Origin: Mesorhizobium sp. WSM4311
GTDB lineage: Bacteria > Pseudomonadota > Alphaproteobacteria > Rhizobiales > Rhizobiaceae
Assembly: GCF_002295115.1 (NCBI RefSeq)
Contig: NZ_NSFV01000003.1
Coordinates: forward strand, 186,001 to 250,000
Length of the DNA stretch: 64,000 nucleotides
Direction of reading: 5' to 3'
The notes under the pieces are model-generated. The model ran no database searches and had not been told where the DNA came from. It saw nothing but the letters and a program-made list of their open reading frames with translations. The position numbers were made by a program, and so were the translations under genes. Every line of letters begins with the position of its first letter. The stretch's first letter is position 1. Below, in pieces: positions 20,417-28,420 of the stretch.

Positions 20417-21580
20417 TCAGGCGGCCTGTTCCCTGCCCGCCCGGCGCTGGGCAATTCCCGCCAGCGCGGTGCGGAACAATTCAATGTCCTCGGCGCCCGT
20501 CGCAGCACCGATCGACACGCGCAAGGCGCCAAGACTGTCGCCATAGCCCATGGCTTTCAGCACGTGGCTCGGCCCGACCTTGCCCGACGAACAGGCGGAG
20601 CCGGCCGACAGCGCCACACCGGCGAGATCAAAGGCGATCTGCGCGGTTTCGGCCTTGATGCCCGCAATAGCGAAGAATGTCGTGTTGGCAAGCCTTGGCG
20701 CGTCGGTTCCAAAGATTTCCGCCTCCGGCACCAGCATTTTCACGATCGCTTCGATCTCGTCGCGTCGCTGGCGCACCGCATCGATCGCCGGCAGTCCGGC
20801 CAGCGCTTCGCGCGCGGCGGCACCAAAGCCTGATATGGCGGCGAGATTTTCGGTTCCGCCGCGATGGCCCTTTTCCTGGCCGCCGCCATTGATCAGGGGC
20901 TTCGGCATCATCAGATCGGCGGCGGCGGCGATGGCACCAACACCCTTGGGACCGCCGATCTTGTGCGAAGACAGAATCAAATAATCGGCGTAACCCGCTG
21001 ATATGTCGATGGAAACGCGGCCGGCGGCCTGAACGGCGTCGACGACAAGAATGCCGCCCGCGGCCTTGACGATTTCGGCGATGCGAGCGATCGGCTGGAT
21101 CACGCCGGTCTCGTTGTTGGCCGCGTGGATCGCGACCAGCGGCAGACCATCGGCCTTGTCATGACCTGCAAGTGCCGCGGCCAAGGCGGCAAGGTCGGCA
21201 ATGCCGTTGGCATCGACGCCGATGCACGTCACTTGCCCCGCCGGGAAGCGTCCGCCATTCAGCAGGCAAGGATGATCGGCCTCGCAGACGTAGAGCCGGC
21301 TCATGCGCACGCTGCCGCGCCCCATCTGCCAATCGGGGGTCAGCAGCGTCGAGGCAGCTTCGGTCGCACCGGAGGTGAACACGACATGTTCGGGCCTGGC
21401 ATTCACCAGAGCCGCGACCTCGCGCCTTGCCGTCTCGATCAGGCGCCGCGCGGCGCGGCCTTCGGCATGGACCGATGATGGGTTGGCCGCCACGTCAAGC
21501 GCCGCGACCATAGCCTCGCGCGCCGCTGGGAGCAGCGGCGCACTGGCATTGTAGTCGAGATAGGCGCGTTTTGCGGCCAT
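20417..21580 (-). CDS. Cysteine desulfurase, IscS/NifS-like, first gene of the suf cluster
   Basis: A class V aminotransferase-fold PLP enzyme. The start MAAKRAYLDYNASAPLLPAA at 21580 fits the family; an open frame begins 30 bases earlier. The PLP lysine lies in LILSSHKIGGPKGVGA (about residue 197). GGQEKGHRGGTENLAAISGF and the catalytic Cys in LSAGSACSSGKVGPSHVLKA are typical of group I desulfurases, which differ from SufS. Having both types in one cluster is normal for rhizobia. It precedes sufB and probably starts the operon, with an Irr-type box 132-148 bases upstream. Confidence 0.92.
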   Translation of the reverse strand: MAAKRAYLDYNASAPLLPAAREAMVAALDVAANPSSVHAEGRAARRLIETARREVAALVNARPEHVVFTSGATEAASTLLTPDWQMGRGSVRMSRLYVCEADHPCLLNGGRFPAGQVTCIGVDANGIADLAALAAALAGHDKADGLPLVAIHAANNETGVIQPIARIAEIVKAAGGILVVDAVQAAGRVSIDISAGYADYLILSSHKIGGPKGVGAIAAAADLMMPKPLINGGGQEKGHRGGTENLAAISGFGAAAREALAGLPAIDAVRQRRDEIEAIVKMLVPEAEIFGTDAPRLANTTFFAIAGIKAETAQIAFDLAGVALSAGSACSSGKVGPSHVLKAMGYGDSLGALRVSIGAATGAEDIELFRTALAGIAQRRAGREQAA

Positions 21581-21711
21581 TTTCGTCCAGTTGATCCCGT
21601 CAGAAGCCATTCGGTCGTCGTATGGCGTTATTTCCTTGAAATTCCAAGGCGAGCCGTCCTATTTACGCGGCTTGCGGCGCGGGTGGCCGGGCTCGACGTC
21701 TGGCCACTCAG

Positions 21712-21728
21712 TTTTGAATAGTTCTAAA
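21712..21728 (-). promoter_or_regulatory. Irr-type iron control element (ICE) upstream of the suf cluster
   Basis: The plus strand reads TTTTGAATAGTTCTAAA. Against the rhizobial Irr motif TTTRGAAYNRTTCYAAA this matches 16 of 17 positions, with one mismatch at position 4. It lies between the first suf-cluster gene and the divergent hydrolase gene. Irr-type control of suf operons is established in alphaproteobacteria; control of this site is inference. Confidence 0.7.
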
Positions 21729-21820
21729 CTAGCTTCTAAGAAGACGCTCGCCCTGCGTCAAGGCCAGAGGAAGGTCCGTTCCGGGCGCCGCGCATTCGTA
21801 TTACCCAAGTGGAGTATTTT

Positions 21821-22495
21821 ATGCCTGAGGTCATTTTCACCGGTCCGGCCGGCCGCCTGGAGGGACGCTACCAGCCCTCCAAGGAAAAGAGCGCGCCGAT
21901 CGCCATCGTCTTGCATCCGCATCCGCAATTCGGCGGCACGATGAACAACAAGATCGTCTACGACCTCTTCTATATGTTCCAGAAGCGCGATTTCACCACG
22001 CTGCGCTTCAATTTCCGCGGCATCGGCCGCAGCCAGGGCGAATTCGACCACGGCACCGGCGAGTTGTCGGATGCCGCCGCCGCACTCGACTGGGTCCAGT
22101 CGCTGCACCCGGATTCCAAGAGCTGCTGGGTCGCCGGCTATTCGTTCGGCTCGTGGATCGGGATGCAGCTCTTGATGCGCCGGCCCGAGATCGAGGGCTT
22201 CATCTCGATCGCGCCGCAACCCAACACCTATGACTTCTCGTTCCTGGCGCCCTGCCCGTCATCGGGCCTGATCATCCATGGCGATGCCGACAAGGTGGCG
22301 CCGCCGAAGGACGTGCAAGGCCTGGTCGACAAGCTGCACACGCAGAAGGGCATCACCATCACGCAGAAGACCCTTCCCGGCGCCAACCACTTCTTCGCCA
22401 ACCACGCCGATCTTTTGATCGAGGAATGCGCGGACTATCTCGATCGCCGGCTGGCGGGCGAATTGTCCGATCCACGGCCCAAGCGGCTGAGATAA
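21821..22495 (+). CDS. Alpha/beta hydrolase
   Basis: A cytosolic hydrolase of 224 residues. It has an HPHPQFGGTMNNKIVYDL segment, LRFNFRGIGRSQGEFDHGTG, the nucleophile elbow GYSFGSWIG (Ser near residue 110), the acid in IHGDADKVAPP and the His in LPGANHFFANH, giving a complete Ser-Asp-His triad. The ATG at 21821 is preferred over an in-frame GTG at 21809 because the GTG forms part of the ribosome site GTGGAG. The substrate is unknown. It may share the iron-responsive intergenic region with the suf cluster and is followed 21 bases later by the PaiB-like gene. Confidence 0.88.
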   Translation: MPEVIFTGPAGRLEGRYQPSKEKSAPIAIVLHPHPQFGGTMNNKIVYDLFYMFQKRDFTTLRFNFRGIGRSQGEFDHGTGELSDAAAALDWVQSLHPDSKSCWVAGYSFGSWIGMQLLMRRPEIEGFISIAPQPNTYDFSFLAPCPSSGLIIHGDADKVAPPKDVQGLVDKLHTQKGITITQKTLPGANHFFANHADLLIEECADYLDRRLAGELSDPRPKRLR

Positions 22496-23995
22496 GCAGG
22501 AAAGGCGCCAGCGCCGATGTACGAGCCTCCCCATTTCCAGGAAACGCGGCCCGACGTGCTGCATGGACTGATCAGGGCGCATCCGCTCGGCATGCTGATC
22601 TCGAACGGGCCTGACGGCCCGGTCGCCAACGCCATTCCCTTCCTGCTCGACGCCGCAGCGGCGCCGAACGGCAGAATGCGGGCTCACCTGGCCAAGGCAA
22701 ACCCACACTGGCGCCTCATTGCCGACAATCCGGCATCGCCCGTGCTGATCGTCTTCCAGGGCGCCGATGCCTATGTGACGCCCTCTTGGTACGAGACCAA
22801 GCGCGAGACCGGCAAGGTGGTGCCGACCTGGAATTATGCCATCGTGCAGGTGCGCGGCACCGCAAAGGTGATCGACGACCAGGCGTGGCTGGCGCGGCAG
22901 ATTGGCGATCTGACCAATTCCCAGGAAGGTGCCCGCGAGGCACCCTGGGCAGTGACCGATGCGCCGCCGCCCTTCATCCAGTCGCAGATCAAGGGCATTA
23001 TCGGGCTGGAGATCGAGATCAGCGATATCCACGGCAAGTGGAAGGTCAGCCAGAACCGCCCCGTCGCCGATCGCACCGGCGTGGCGCAGGGACTGGAAAG
23101 CGAAGTCGCCGACGCATCCGACATGGTTCGCCTGGTAAGATCCTACGGCGGCCTGGACAACAATTAATCCGGCAAAGACTTGTCTGTCCGGTGCAATCAG
23201 TCGGAAGGATGCCTTGCGGACCGGCAACCCTGACGGCGTCGGACGGAAGATGAAGCCGAGCCGGGCAAAGACCAGCCCGCAAGCCAACGCGAAGGCGCAG
23301 CCAAGGCCGAAGCCGGCCACCGTGTCGCTCGGATAGTGCGCGCCGACGAAAACCCTGGTCGAGGCGAGACAGGCGGTGATCACCAGGGCGATGTACCAAC
23401 GCCGCGGAAACAAAAGCAGGAGAACGCCGAACACCGCCCCCATTGTCGTGGCATGGCCGGATGGAAAACCGGCGAAGCGCGCGTCAAAGGCGAAGGGGTG
23501 CAGGGCGAGCACGCCAAAATCCTGGAAGTAGGGCGGGCGGGCCCGGCCGACCGCATACTTCAGGACATTGACCAGCAGGCCCGACAGGCCGACAGCGCTC
23601 AGCACCAGAAAAGCCAGGCAAGTCCAGTTGTAGACGAGCATCCGCGATCGCCGTGAAAGGCTGCGCCAATCGGTCAGATTGGCCCCAACGAGCAAAAGCG
23701 CCGACGGGATCAGGTACCAGCCACCGAGAGCGAACTGGGTGAGGAATTCCGCCACCCCGGCTCCCGGCCATTGGCCATGGACCAACCCTGCCGGTGTATC
23801 GAGGCGAACAAAGGCCGCCGCCGTCAGCAACACCCAAACGACGACCCAGACCGGCCATGCGATGTTGGGGTAACGCGCGGGACGAGCGGCAAAGCGTCCT
23901 CTCACGATCCGCATGGTGTCGCGAAAATTGTCCAGGGACCGTCGCCCTACCCCAAGGAGCCGACCGGAAACTGAAGGGCGCGATTTTACGAGCAT
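22259..23995 (-). CDS. PAP2-family phosphatase whose frame lacks its expected stop
   Basis: The recognisable protein occupies about 23170-23995 (some 275 residues). It is a membrane lipid or undecaprenyl-type phosphatase with six hydrophobic segments and the three PAP2 motifs: KYAVGRARP (about residue 146), FPSGHATT (about 178-183) and STRVFVGAHYPSD with the catalytic His and Asp (212-224). After a basic tail (GLPVRKASFRL) the frame has no stop and continues about 300 codons antisense to the PaiB gene and part of the hydrolase, to a stop at 22259. That tail resembles no protein. Stops exist in the other two frames near 23170-23200, so a small indel is a simple explanation. It is the last gene of the GT2-LAB_N-GT39 operon. 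Confidence 0.6.
   Translation of the reverse strand: MLVKSRPSVSGRLLGVGRRSLDNFRDTMRIVRGRFAARPARYPNIAWPVWVVVWVLLTAAAFVRLDTPAGLVHGQWPGAGVAEFLTQFALGGWYLIPSALLLVGANLTDWRSLSRRSRMLVYNWTCLAFLVLSAVGLSGLLVNVLKYAVGRARPPYFQDFGVLALHPFAFDARFAGFPSGHATTMGAVFGVLLLLFPRRWYIALVITACLASTRVFVGAHYPSDTVAGFGLGCAFALACGLVFARLGFIFRPTPSGLPVRKASFRLIAPDRQVFAGLIVVQAAVGSYQANHVGCVGDFAFQSLRHAGAIGDGAVLADLPLAVDIADLDLQPDNALDLRLDEGRRRIGHCPGCLAGTFLGIGQIANLPRQPRLVVDHLCGAAHLHDGIIPGRHHLAGLALGLVPRGRHIGIGALEDDQHGRCRIVGNEAPVWVCLGQVSPHSAVRRRCGVEQEGNGVGDRAVRPVRDQHAERMRPDQSMQHVGPRFLEMGRLVHRRWRLSCLSQPLGPWIGQFARQPAIEIVRAFLDQKIGVVGEEVVGAGKGLLRDGDALLRVQLVDQALHVLRRRHLVGIAMDDQAR
22517..23167 (+). CDS. PaiB-like FMN-binding protein
   Basis: A protein of 216 residues in the PaiB family, with a split-barrel flavin fold. 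MYEPPHFQETRPDVLHGLIR is the typical start. VTPSWYETKRETGKVVPTWN (about residue 90) is the diagnostic block, and IKGIIGLEIEISDIHGKWKV follows. In Bacillus PaiB affects sporulation and protease genes; in rhizobia the role is unknown, and the name does not prove transcriptional repression. It is probably cotranscribed with the hydrolase upstream. Its whole length is overlapped antisense by the stopless extension of the PAP2 gene. Confidence 0.9.
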   Translation: MYEPPHFQETRPDVLHGLIRAHPLGMLISNGPDGPVANAIPFLLDAAAAPNGRMRAHLAKANPHWRLIADNPASPVLIVFQGADAYVTPSWYETKRETGKVVPTWNYAIVQVRGTAKVIDDQAWLARQIGDLTNSQEGAREAPWAVTDAPPPFIQSQIKGIIGLEIEISDIHGKWKVSQNRPVADRTGVAQGLESEVADASDMVRLVRSYGGLDNN

Positions 23996-24040
23996 TGGAA
24001 ATTCGACCCCATTGTTGCCGTCATGGGCATCGACGAGCCA

Positions 24041-25690
24041 TCATGGGGCCACACGATAGAGGCCGAGCGACAATTTGTCTCCCGACGAATAGTTGAGGCC
24101 GTCGATCTCCGCGACCCGTTTCACGGATTTGCCTTGCACCGACAGAATGCCATTCAGTTTCTGCTCGTCCTCGATCGGCGCCAGCCCTAGCGCGCAGGCA
24201 GGATCGGCAAGCAGATGCTGCGCCACGCCGCCGGCATCGGTCAGCACCGTTTTCGTGCCGACCAAGAACACCAGGCTTGGCTCCTGATACCGCGCCGAGG
24301 CCAGCACCGTCGTGTCGCAAGGCTTGTTGGTAAGCACCGCCTGCTTGATCGCCGGGCTCAGCCAGATCGGTTTCAGCGATGGGGCGATGATGCCGAACAG
24401 CAAGGCATAGGTGATGCCGGCACAGGCCGCGGTGGCTCCGATGCGGGGCAACGGCACCTGCAGCTGCCGCGCAAACGCGAAATAGCCGGTGCCCAATGCG
24501 GCGGCGGCCGCCGGTATGCTCCACCAGGAGAAGCTGTGGGTGAGATAGATCGGCGCCCCGATGCAAACCGCCGCCAAGCCAAGGCTGACCACGACCAGGC
24601 CGAAGGCGGTCGACCACCACAGCCACTGCTGCCAGCGCTTCAGCGGCGCATTGGCGTCCTCGGGCTGCAATGTCAGCAGCCAGCCGATCAGCAGCGCCAT
24701 GCCAGGATAGGCCGGAAGCACATAATGCGGCAGCTTGGTCGGGATCAGTTCGAACACCAGCCAGAACGGGATGTACCAGGCGAGGCAGAAGCGCAGCCTG
24801 ACATCGTCGCGCAGGCGGTTGAGGGCCTGGAGGCCGGCGCCGACCGCGATCAGCCCGAACGGCCACATGAACAGCGAATAGGTCAGCATGTAGAAGCCCG
24901 GCGGTAGGCCGTGTGATTCCTCGCCCGACGCGACCTTGCCGAGCATGTCCTTGCCGACGGCTTGCTGCAGGAAAGCGCCATGGCTTTTCCAGGTGATCGC
25001 GGCAAGCCAGGGCAGTGCGATGACCACGACCAGCAACAGGCCGCGTCCGATCCTGAGCTTCGACAGCCAGCGCCCGTCACGTTCGAAGGCGAACAGCACC
25101 GCGATGGTCAGCGCCGACAGCAGCGGCGCGATCGGCCCCTTGATGAGGATCGCCGCGCCTTGCGCGATCCAGAAAATCCACCAGAGATGGCCGGCGACTG
25201 GTTCTTTGCGGCGCGATGCGAGATAGATCTGCGCCAGCGCGCCTTGCGCCGCCACGCAGCAGGCCAGCAGCATCGCATCGGTCTTGGCGTCGCGCCCTTC
25301 GAAGGCCGTGGCGAAGATCGCGGCCATCACCAGGCCGGCGGCAATACCGGCATTGGCGCCGAAAAGATTGGTCCCCGTCCAAACGATCGCCAGCACCGCA
25401 ATGGCAATGCCCAGTGCCGAGATCGTGCGATAGACCCAGATCGGCGCCTCGGCGCCTTTGCCGCTCAGCGTCACCGCCGCCGACTGCAGCCAGTAGATGC
25501 CGATCGGCTTCTGGTAGCGCGAGGCCTCCTGGAAGTGGATGTCGACATAGTCGCCGCTCTCGGCCATCTGCTTGGTCGCCTGGACGAAGCGCGACTCGTC
25601 CCGGTCGATCGGCGGCAGCGATGCCAGCCCCGAAAGCGTCATCACCAGGCTGAACAGGAAAAGGAGAAGGTAGTTCCTGTTCAACGCCAT
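24041..25690 (-). CDS. GT39 (ArnT-like) lipid-linked sugar transferase
   Basis: An integral membrane glycosyltransferase of 549 residues with about 11-13 transmembrane segments. Family marks are LPPIDRDESRFVQATKQM in the first periplasmic loop (the Asp-Glu catalytic pair), EASRYQKPIGIYWLQ, and IPTKLPHYVLPAYPGMALL near residue 320. Such enzymes move a sugar from a polyprenyl-phosphate carrier to lipid A, core oligosaccharide or protein. Placement between a GT2 carrier-sugar synthase and a PAP2 phosphatase supports a cell-envelope glycosylation role, as in rhizobial galacturonosyl transferases. The sugar and acceptor are not visible from sequence. Confidence 0.88.
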   Translation of the reverse strand: MALNRNYLLLFLFSLVMTLSGLASLPPIDRDESRFVQATKQMAESGDYVDIHFQEASRYQKPIGIYWLQSAAVTLSGKGAEAPIWVYRTISALGIAIAVLAIVWTGTNLFGANAGIAAGLVMAAIFATAFEGRDAKTDAMLLACCVAAQGALAQIYLASRRKEPVAGHLWWIFWIAQGAAILIKGPIAPLLSALTIAVLFAFERDGRWLSKLRIGRGLLLVVVIALPWLAAITWKSHGAFLQQAVGKDMLGKVASGEESHGLPPGFYMLTYSLFMWPFGLIAVGAGLQALNRLRDDVRLRFCLAWYIPFWLVFELIPTKLPHYVLPAYPGMALLIGWLLTLQPEDANAPLKRWQQWLWWSTAFGLVVVSLGLAAVCIGAPIYLTHSFSWWSIPAAAAALGTGYFAFARQLQVPLPRIGATAACAGITYALLFGIIAPSLKPIWLSPAIKQAVLTNKPCDTTVLASARYQEPSLVFLVGTKTVLTDAGGVAQHLLADPACALGLAPIEDEQKLNGILSVQGKSVKRVAEIDGLNYSSGDKLSLGLYRVAP

Positions 25691-25731
25691 GCATCAGCCT
25701 CTCTAACCATTTTTTCGCAGTGACGGGCCGC

Positions 25732-26064
25732 TCAATCGACCTTGGTCATCGCCGCCTTGCGCTCATTGGCGATCAGCCAGAGGTTTCTGATGTAGATGAA
25801 CATGCCCATGGCCTGGCCGGCGATGAACACCGGGTCCTGGCGCTGGATGGCATAAATCAGAAGCAGACCGCCGCCAAACAGGGAGAAGAACCAGAAGGCC
25901 ACCGGCACGACGCTGCGCTTGGCCTTTTCCGAGGCGAGCCATTGCACGACGAAGCGCATGGTGAAGAAGAACTGCGCAACGAAGCCGAGCAGGATCCACG
26001 CATCGAATTGCTTGATGAAAACCTGGTGAAGCCAGGTCCCCAGTTCCTGGAGCACGTTAAACAC
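25732..26064 (-). CDS. LAB_N-domain small membrane protein
   Basis: A protein of 110 residues with three hydrophobic segments. It contains FDAWILLGFVAQFFFTMRFV and VQWLASEKAKRSVVPVAFWF, the signature of the lipid A biosynthesis N-terminal (LAB_N) domain. These proteins are SWEET-like triple-helix units usually encoded beside GT2 enzymes and are suggested accessory or translocation partners. Its ATG lies 8 bases inside the 3' end of the GT2 gene, indicating coupling, and GT39 follows 41 bases later. Confidence 0.9.
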   Translation of the reverse strand: MFNVLQELGTWLHQVFIKQFDAWILLGFVAQFFFTMRFVVQWLASEKAKRSVVPVAFWFFSLFGGGLLLIYAIQRQDPVFIAGQAMGMFIYIRNLWLIANERKAAMTKVD

Positions 26065-26824
26065 GCTTGATTTCCTCTACTTTTGGCATTCTGCGGCGTC
26101 GGCGGCGCAGCCACCAGACACCGCCGAGATCGAGCGCGCCCTGCAGGCCGCGGTCGAAAACGCCGTAGTTCGACTTGCCGTGGCGGCGCGAGCGGTCGAC
26201 GACATCGCAATGCACGACGCGATAGCCTTCCTGGATGACCAGGGCCGGGACGAAGCGGTGCGTGCCGTCGAAGAAGGGCAGTTTGCGCAGGATATCGGTG
26301 TGGACAGCCTTCAGGCCGCAGCCGGTATCACGCGTCTCGTCATGCAGGATGGCGTTTCTCAGCCAGTTGGCGAAGCGCGACGCCAGCTGCTTGACCTTGC
26401 TGTCGCGGCGCTTGAGGCGCTGGCCCTGGGCGGCGCCGAAATCCGGCCCTGCCTGCCGCAAGGCATCGACCAGCACCGGAATGTATTGCGGATCGTTCTG
26501 GCCGTCGCCGTCGATGGTGGCGACGATGCCGCCGCGCGCCGCCCAGGCGCCCGAGCGCACGGAAAGGCTCTGGCCGGCGGATTTCTGATGCCGCAATTCC
26601 CGCACCGGGAAGGAACGAAGTGCTGTCTGTTCGGTAAGCACGGCAGCCGTCTCGTCGGTCGAGCCGTCATTGACGATGATCAGTTCGAAGTCGCGCCCGG
26701 CCATAGCCGCCTCGATCTCGTCGATCAAGAGCGGCAGGTTTGCCGCCTCGTTCCTGCAAGGAATGACAATGGATATCAATGCGTCCGGCATGTCGCGTCG
26801 GGGCTCTGTCGTCGAATGTGGCAT
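26057..26824 (-). CDS. GT2 polyprenyl-phosphate sugar synthase (DPM1/ArnC-like)
   Basis: A protein of 255 residues from ATG 26824; an ATG at 26791 is an alternative, giving 244. It has a GT-A fold with SIVIPCRNEAANLPLLIDEI, LIIVNDGSTDETAAV, the metal-binding GIVATIDGDGQNDP and RDTGCGLKAVHTDIL. It resembles dolichol/undecaprenyl-phosphate sugar synthases that load a lipid carrier for GT39 enzymes. It ends in a basic WWLRRRRRRMPK stretch after a short hydrophobic segment rather than two long helices. It is the first gene of the four-gene envelope operon. The frame extends upstream into a repeat region without homology. Confidence 0.88.
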   Translation of the reverse strand: MPHSTTEPRRDMPDALISIVIPCRNEAANLPLLIDEIEAAMAGRDFELIIVNDGSTDETAAVLTEQTALRSFPVRELRHQKSAGQSLSVRSGAWAARGGIVATIDGDGQNDPQYIPVLVDALRQAGPDFGAAQGQRLKRRDSKVKQLASRFANWLRNAILHDETRDTGCGLKAVHTDILRKLPFFDGTHRFVPALVIQEGYRVVHCDVVDRSRRHGKSNYGVFDRGLQGALDLGGVWWLRRRRRRMPKVEEIKRV

Positions 26825-26940
26825 TGATGGATGCCGTGCGGTGCCGCTCGAGGTCGTGGGCTGCAAGAACCTTTGGCGCGGCGCCTCATTACCCCGGCCG
26901 AAACGATGAAGCAAGCGTGACGGCATTATCCGCGCGGGCC

Positions 26941-27028
26941 GCAAAACCGGATTCCACTTTTGCTGATCGCGACCTCCTGGTTGGCGCCCCATCTGACGCA
27001 AAACCGGATTCCACTTTTGCTGATCGCG
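26941..27028. repeat. Two direct copies of a 31-base intergenic repeat
   Basis: The 31 bases at 26941-26971 (starting GCAAAACCGGATTCCACTTT) recur exactly at 26998-27028, 57 bases apart. They lie in the divergent gap between the GT2 gene and tyrS. The motif resembles an interspersed AAACCGGNTTCCACTTT-type repeat I recall as common in Mesorhizobium and Rhizobium intergenic DNA. Two copies with a single 26-base gap do not make a CRISPR array. Confidence 0.8.
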
Positions 27029-27098
27029 CTTGGATGCTAAACGCGCCCGTTCACATATGCCCGCGCCGGACCGGGCGGACGCTTTCGGGAAAGAAAAC

Positions 27099-28352
27099 AT
27101 GCCTGCCTTCAAATCCGATTTCCTGCGCACGATGAGCGAGCGCGGCTTCATCCACCAGATTTCGGATGAGACCGGCCTCGACGAGCTTTTCGCCAAGGAA
27201 ACGGTCACCGCCTATGTCGGCTATGACGCCACCGCCACCAGCCTGCATATCGGCAATCTGATCTCGGCGACCATGCTTTACTGGCTGCAGGAAACCGGAC
27301 ACCGGCCGATCGCCCTGATGGGCGGCGGCACGTCGATGATCGGCGACCCGTCCTTCCGCGACGACCAGCGCAGCCTTCTGAAGCCGGAAGCGATCGCCAC
27401 CAACATCGAAGGCATCAAGCGCATCTTCGGCCGCATCCTGCGCTTCGGCGACGGCCCGAACGACGCCATCATGGTCAACAATGCCGACTGGCTGATGAAA
27501 CTCAACTATGTCGAGTTCCTGCGCGATGTCGGCCGGCATTTCTCCGTCAACCGCATGCTGACCTTCGACAGCGTCAAGCTCAGGCTCGACCGCGAGCAGT
27601 CGCTGTCGTTCCTCGAATTCAACTACATGATCCTGCAGGGCTATGATTTCGTCGAGCTCGCCCGGCGCCAGAACTGCCGCCTGCAGATGGGCGGGTCGGA
27701 CCAGTGGGGCAACATCATCAACGGCGTCGATCTCGGCCATCGCATGGGCACGCCGCAGCTTTACGCCCTGACCACGCCGCTGCTGACGACATCGTCGGGC
27801 GCCAAGATGGGCAAGTCGGCGAAGGGTGCGGTATGGCTCAACGGCGACCTCTTCTCGCCCTATGATTTCTGGCAGTACTGGCGCAACACCGAGGACGCCG
27901 ATGTCGAGCGCTTCCTGAAGATATTCACCCGCCTGCCGCTCGACGAAATCGCGCGCCTGGCCGCCCTCGGCGGCTCCGAGATCAACGAGGCCAAGAAGAT
28001 CCTGGCCACCGAGACGACGGCAATCGTCCACGGCCGCGAAGCGGCGAACCAGGCCGAGGAAACCGCGCGCAAGACCTTCGAGGAGGGGGCGCTCGCCGAG
28101 ACATTGCCGACCGTCGGGGCCGACAAGGCGGCACTCGAAGCCGGCGTCGGCATCCTGTCGCTGCTGGTCACGGCCGGGCTGGCATCGTCCAATGGCGAGG
28201 CGCGGCGCCACATACAGGGCGGCGCGGTTCGCATCAACGACCAGTCGGTCAATGACGACCGCCGCATGGTCACGCTTCAGGATCTGAGTCCGGAAAACGT
28301 CGTAAAGCTTTCACTCGGCAAGAAAAAACACGTTCTGGTGCGGCCGGCCTGA
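27099..28352 (+). CDS. tyrS: Tyrosyl-tRNA synthetase
   Basis: Charges tRNA-Tyr. The 417 residues have the class I HIGH-like motif [13 protein letters not shown] (about residue 47), tyrosine-pocket segments [11 protein letters not shown] and [10 protein letters not shown], the ATP-site block [16 protein letters not shown], and the KMSKS-like [13 protein letters not shown] (about residue 230). A C-terminal S4 RNA-binding domain ([19 protein letters not shown]) ends the protein. The ATG at 27099 is preceded by GGGAAAG. No terminator is obvious in the 68 bases before the stop of the convergent 28.4-32.1 kb operon. Confidence 0.97.
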   Translation: MPAFKSDFLRTMSERGFIHQISDETGLDELFAKETVTAYVGYDATATSLHIGNLISATMLYWLQETGHRPIALMGGGTSMIGDPSFRDDQRSLLKPEAIATNIEGIKRIFGRILRFGDGPNDAIMVNNADWLMKLNYVEFLRDVGRHFSVNRMLTFDSVKLRLDREQSLSFLEFNYMILQGYDFVELARRQNCRLQMGGSDQWGNIINGVDLGHRMGTPQLYALTTPLLTTSSGAKMGKSAKGAVWLNGDLFSPYDFWQYWRNTEDADVERFLKIFTRLPLDEIARLAALGGSEINEAKKILATETTAIVHGREAANQAEETARKTFEEGALAETLPTVGADKAALEAGVGILSLLVTAGLASSNGEARRHIQGGAVRINDQSVNDDRRMVTLQDLSPENVVKLSLGKKKHVLVRPA

Positions 28353-28420
28353 TATCTTCCCCAACAAATGCATGTCATTTTTGTACGGCAACGTGCTCAA
28401 GAAAGCAGGCTCAACGCATG

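Noticed and set aside
26941..27028. Possible two-repeat CRISPR array
   Set aside because: Only two copies, one gap of 26 bases, no cas genes in the window, and the repeat looks like a dispersed intergenic element.
26825..27208. N-terminal extension of the GT2 protein
   Set aside because: It is a translation of the direct-repeat region and the antisense tyrS start (it contains a duplicated [10 protein letters not shown]); family homology starts after 26824.
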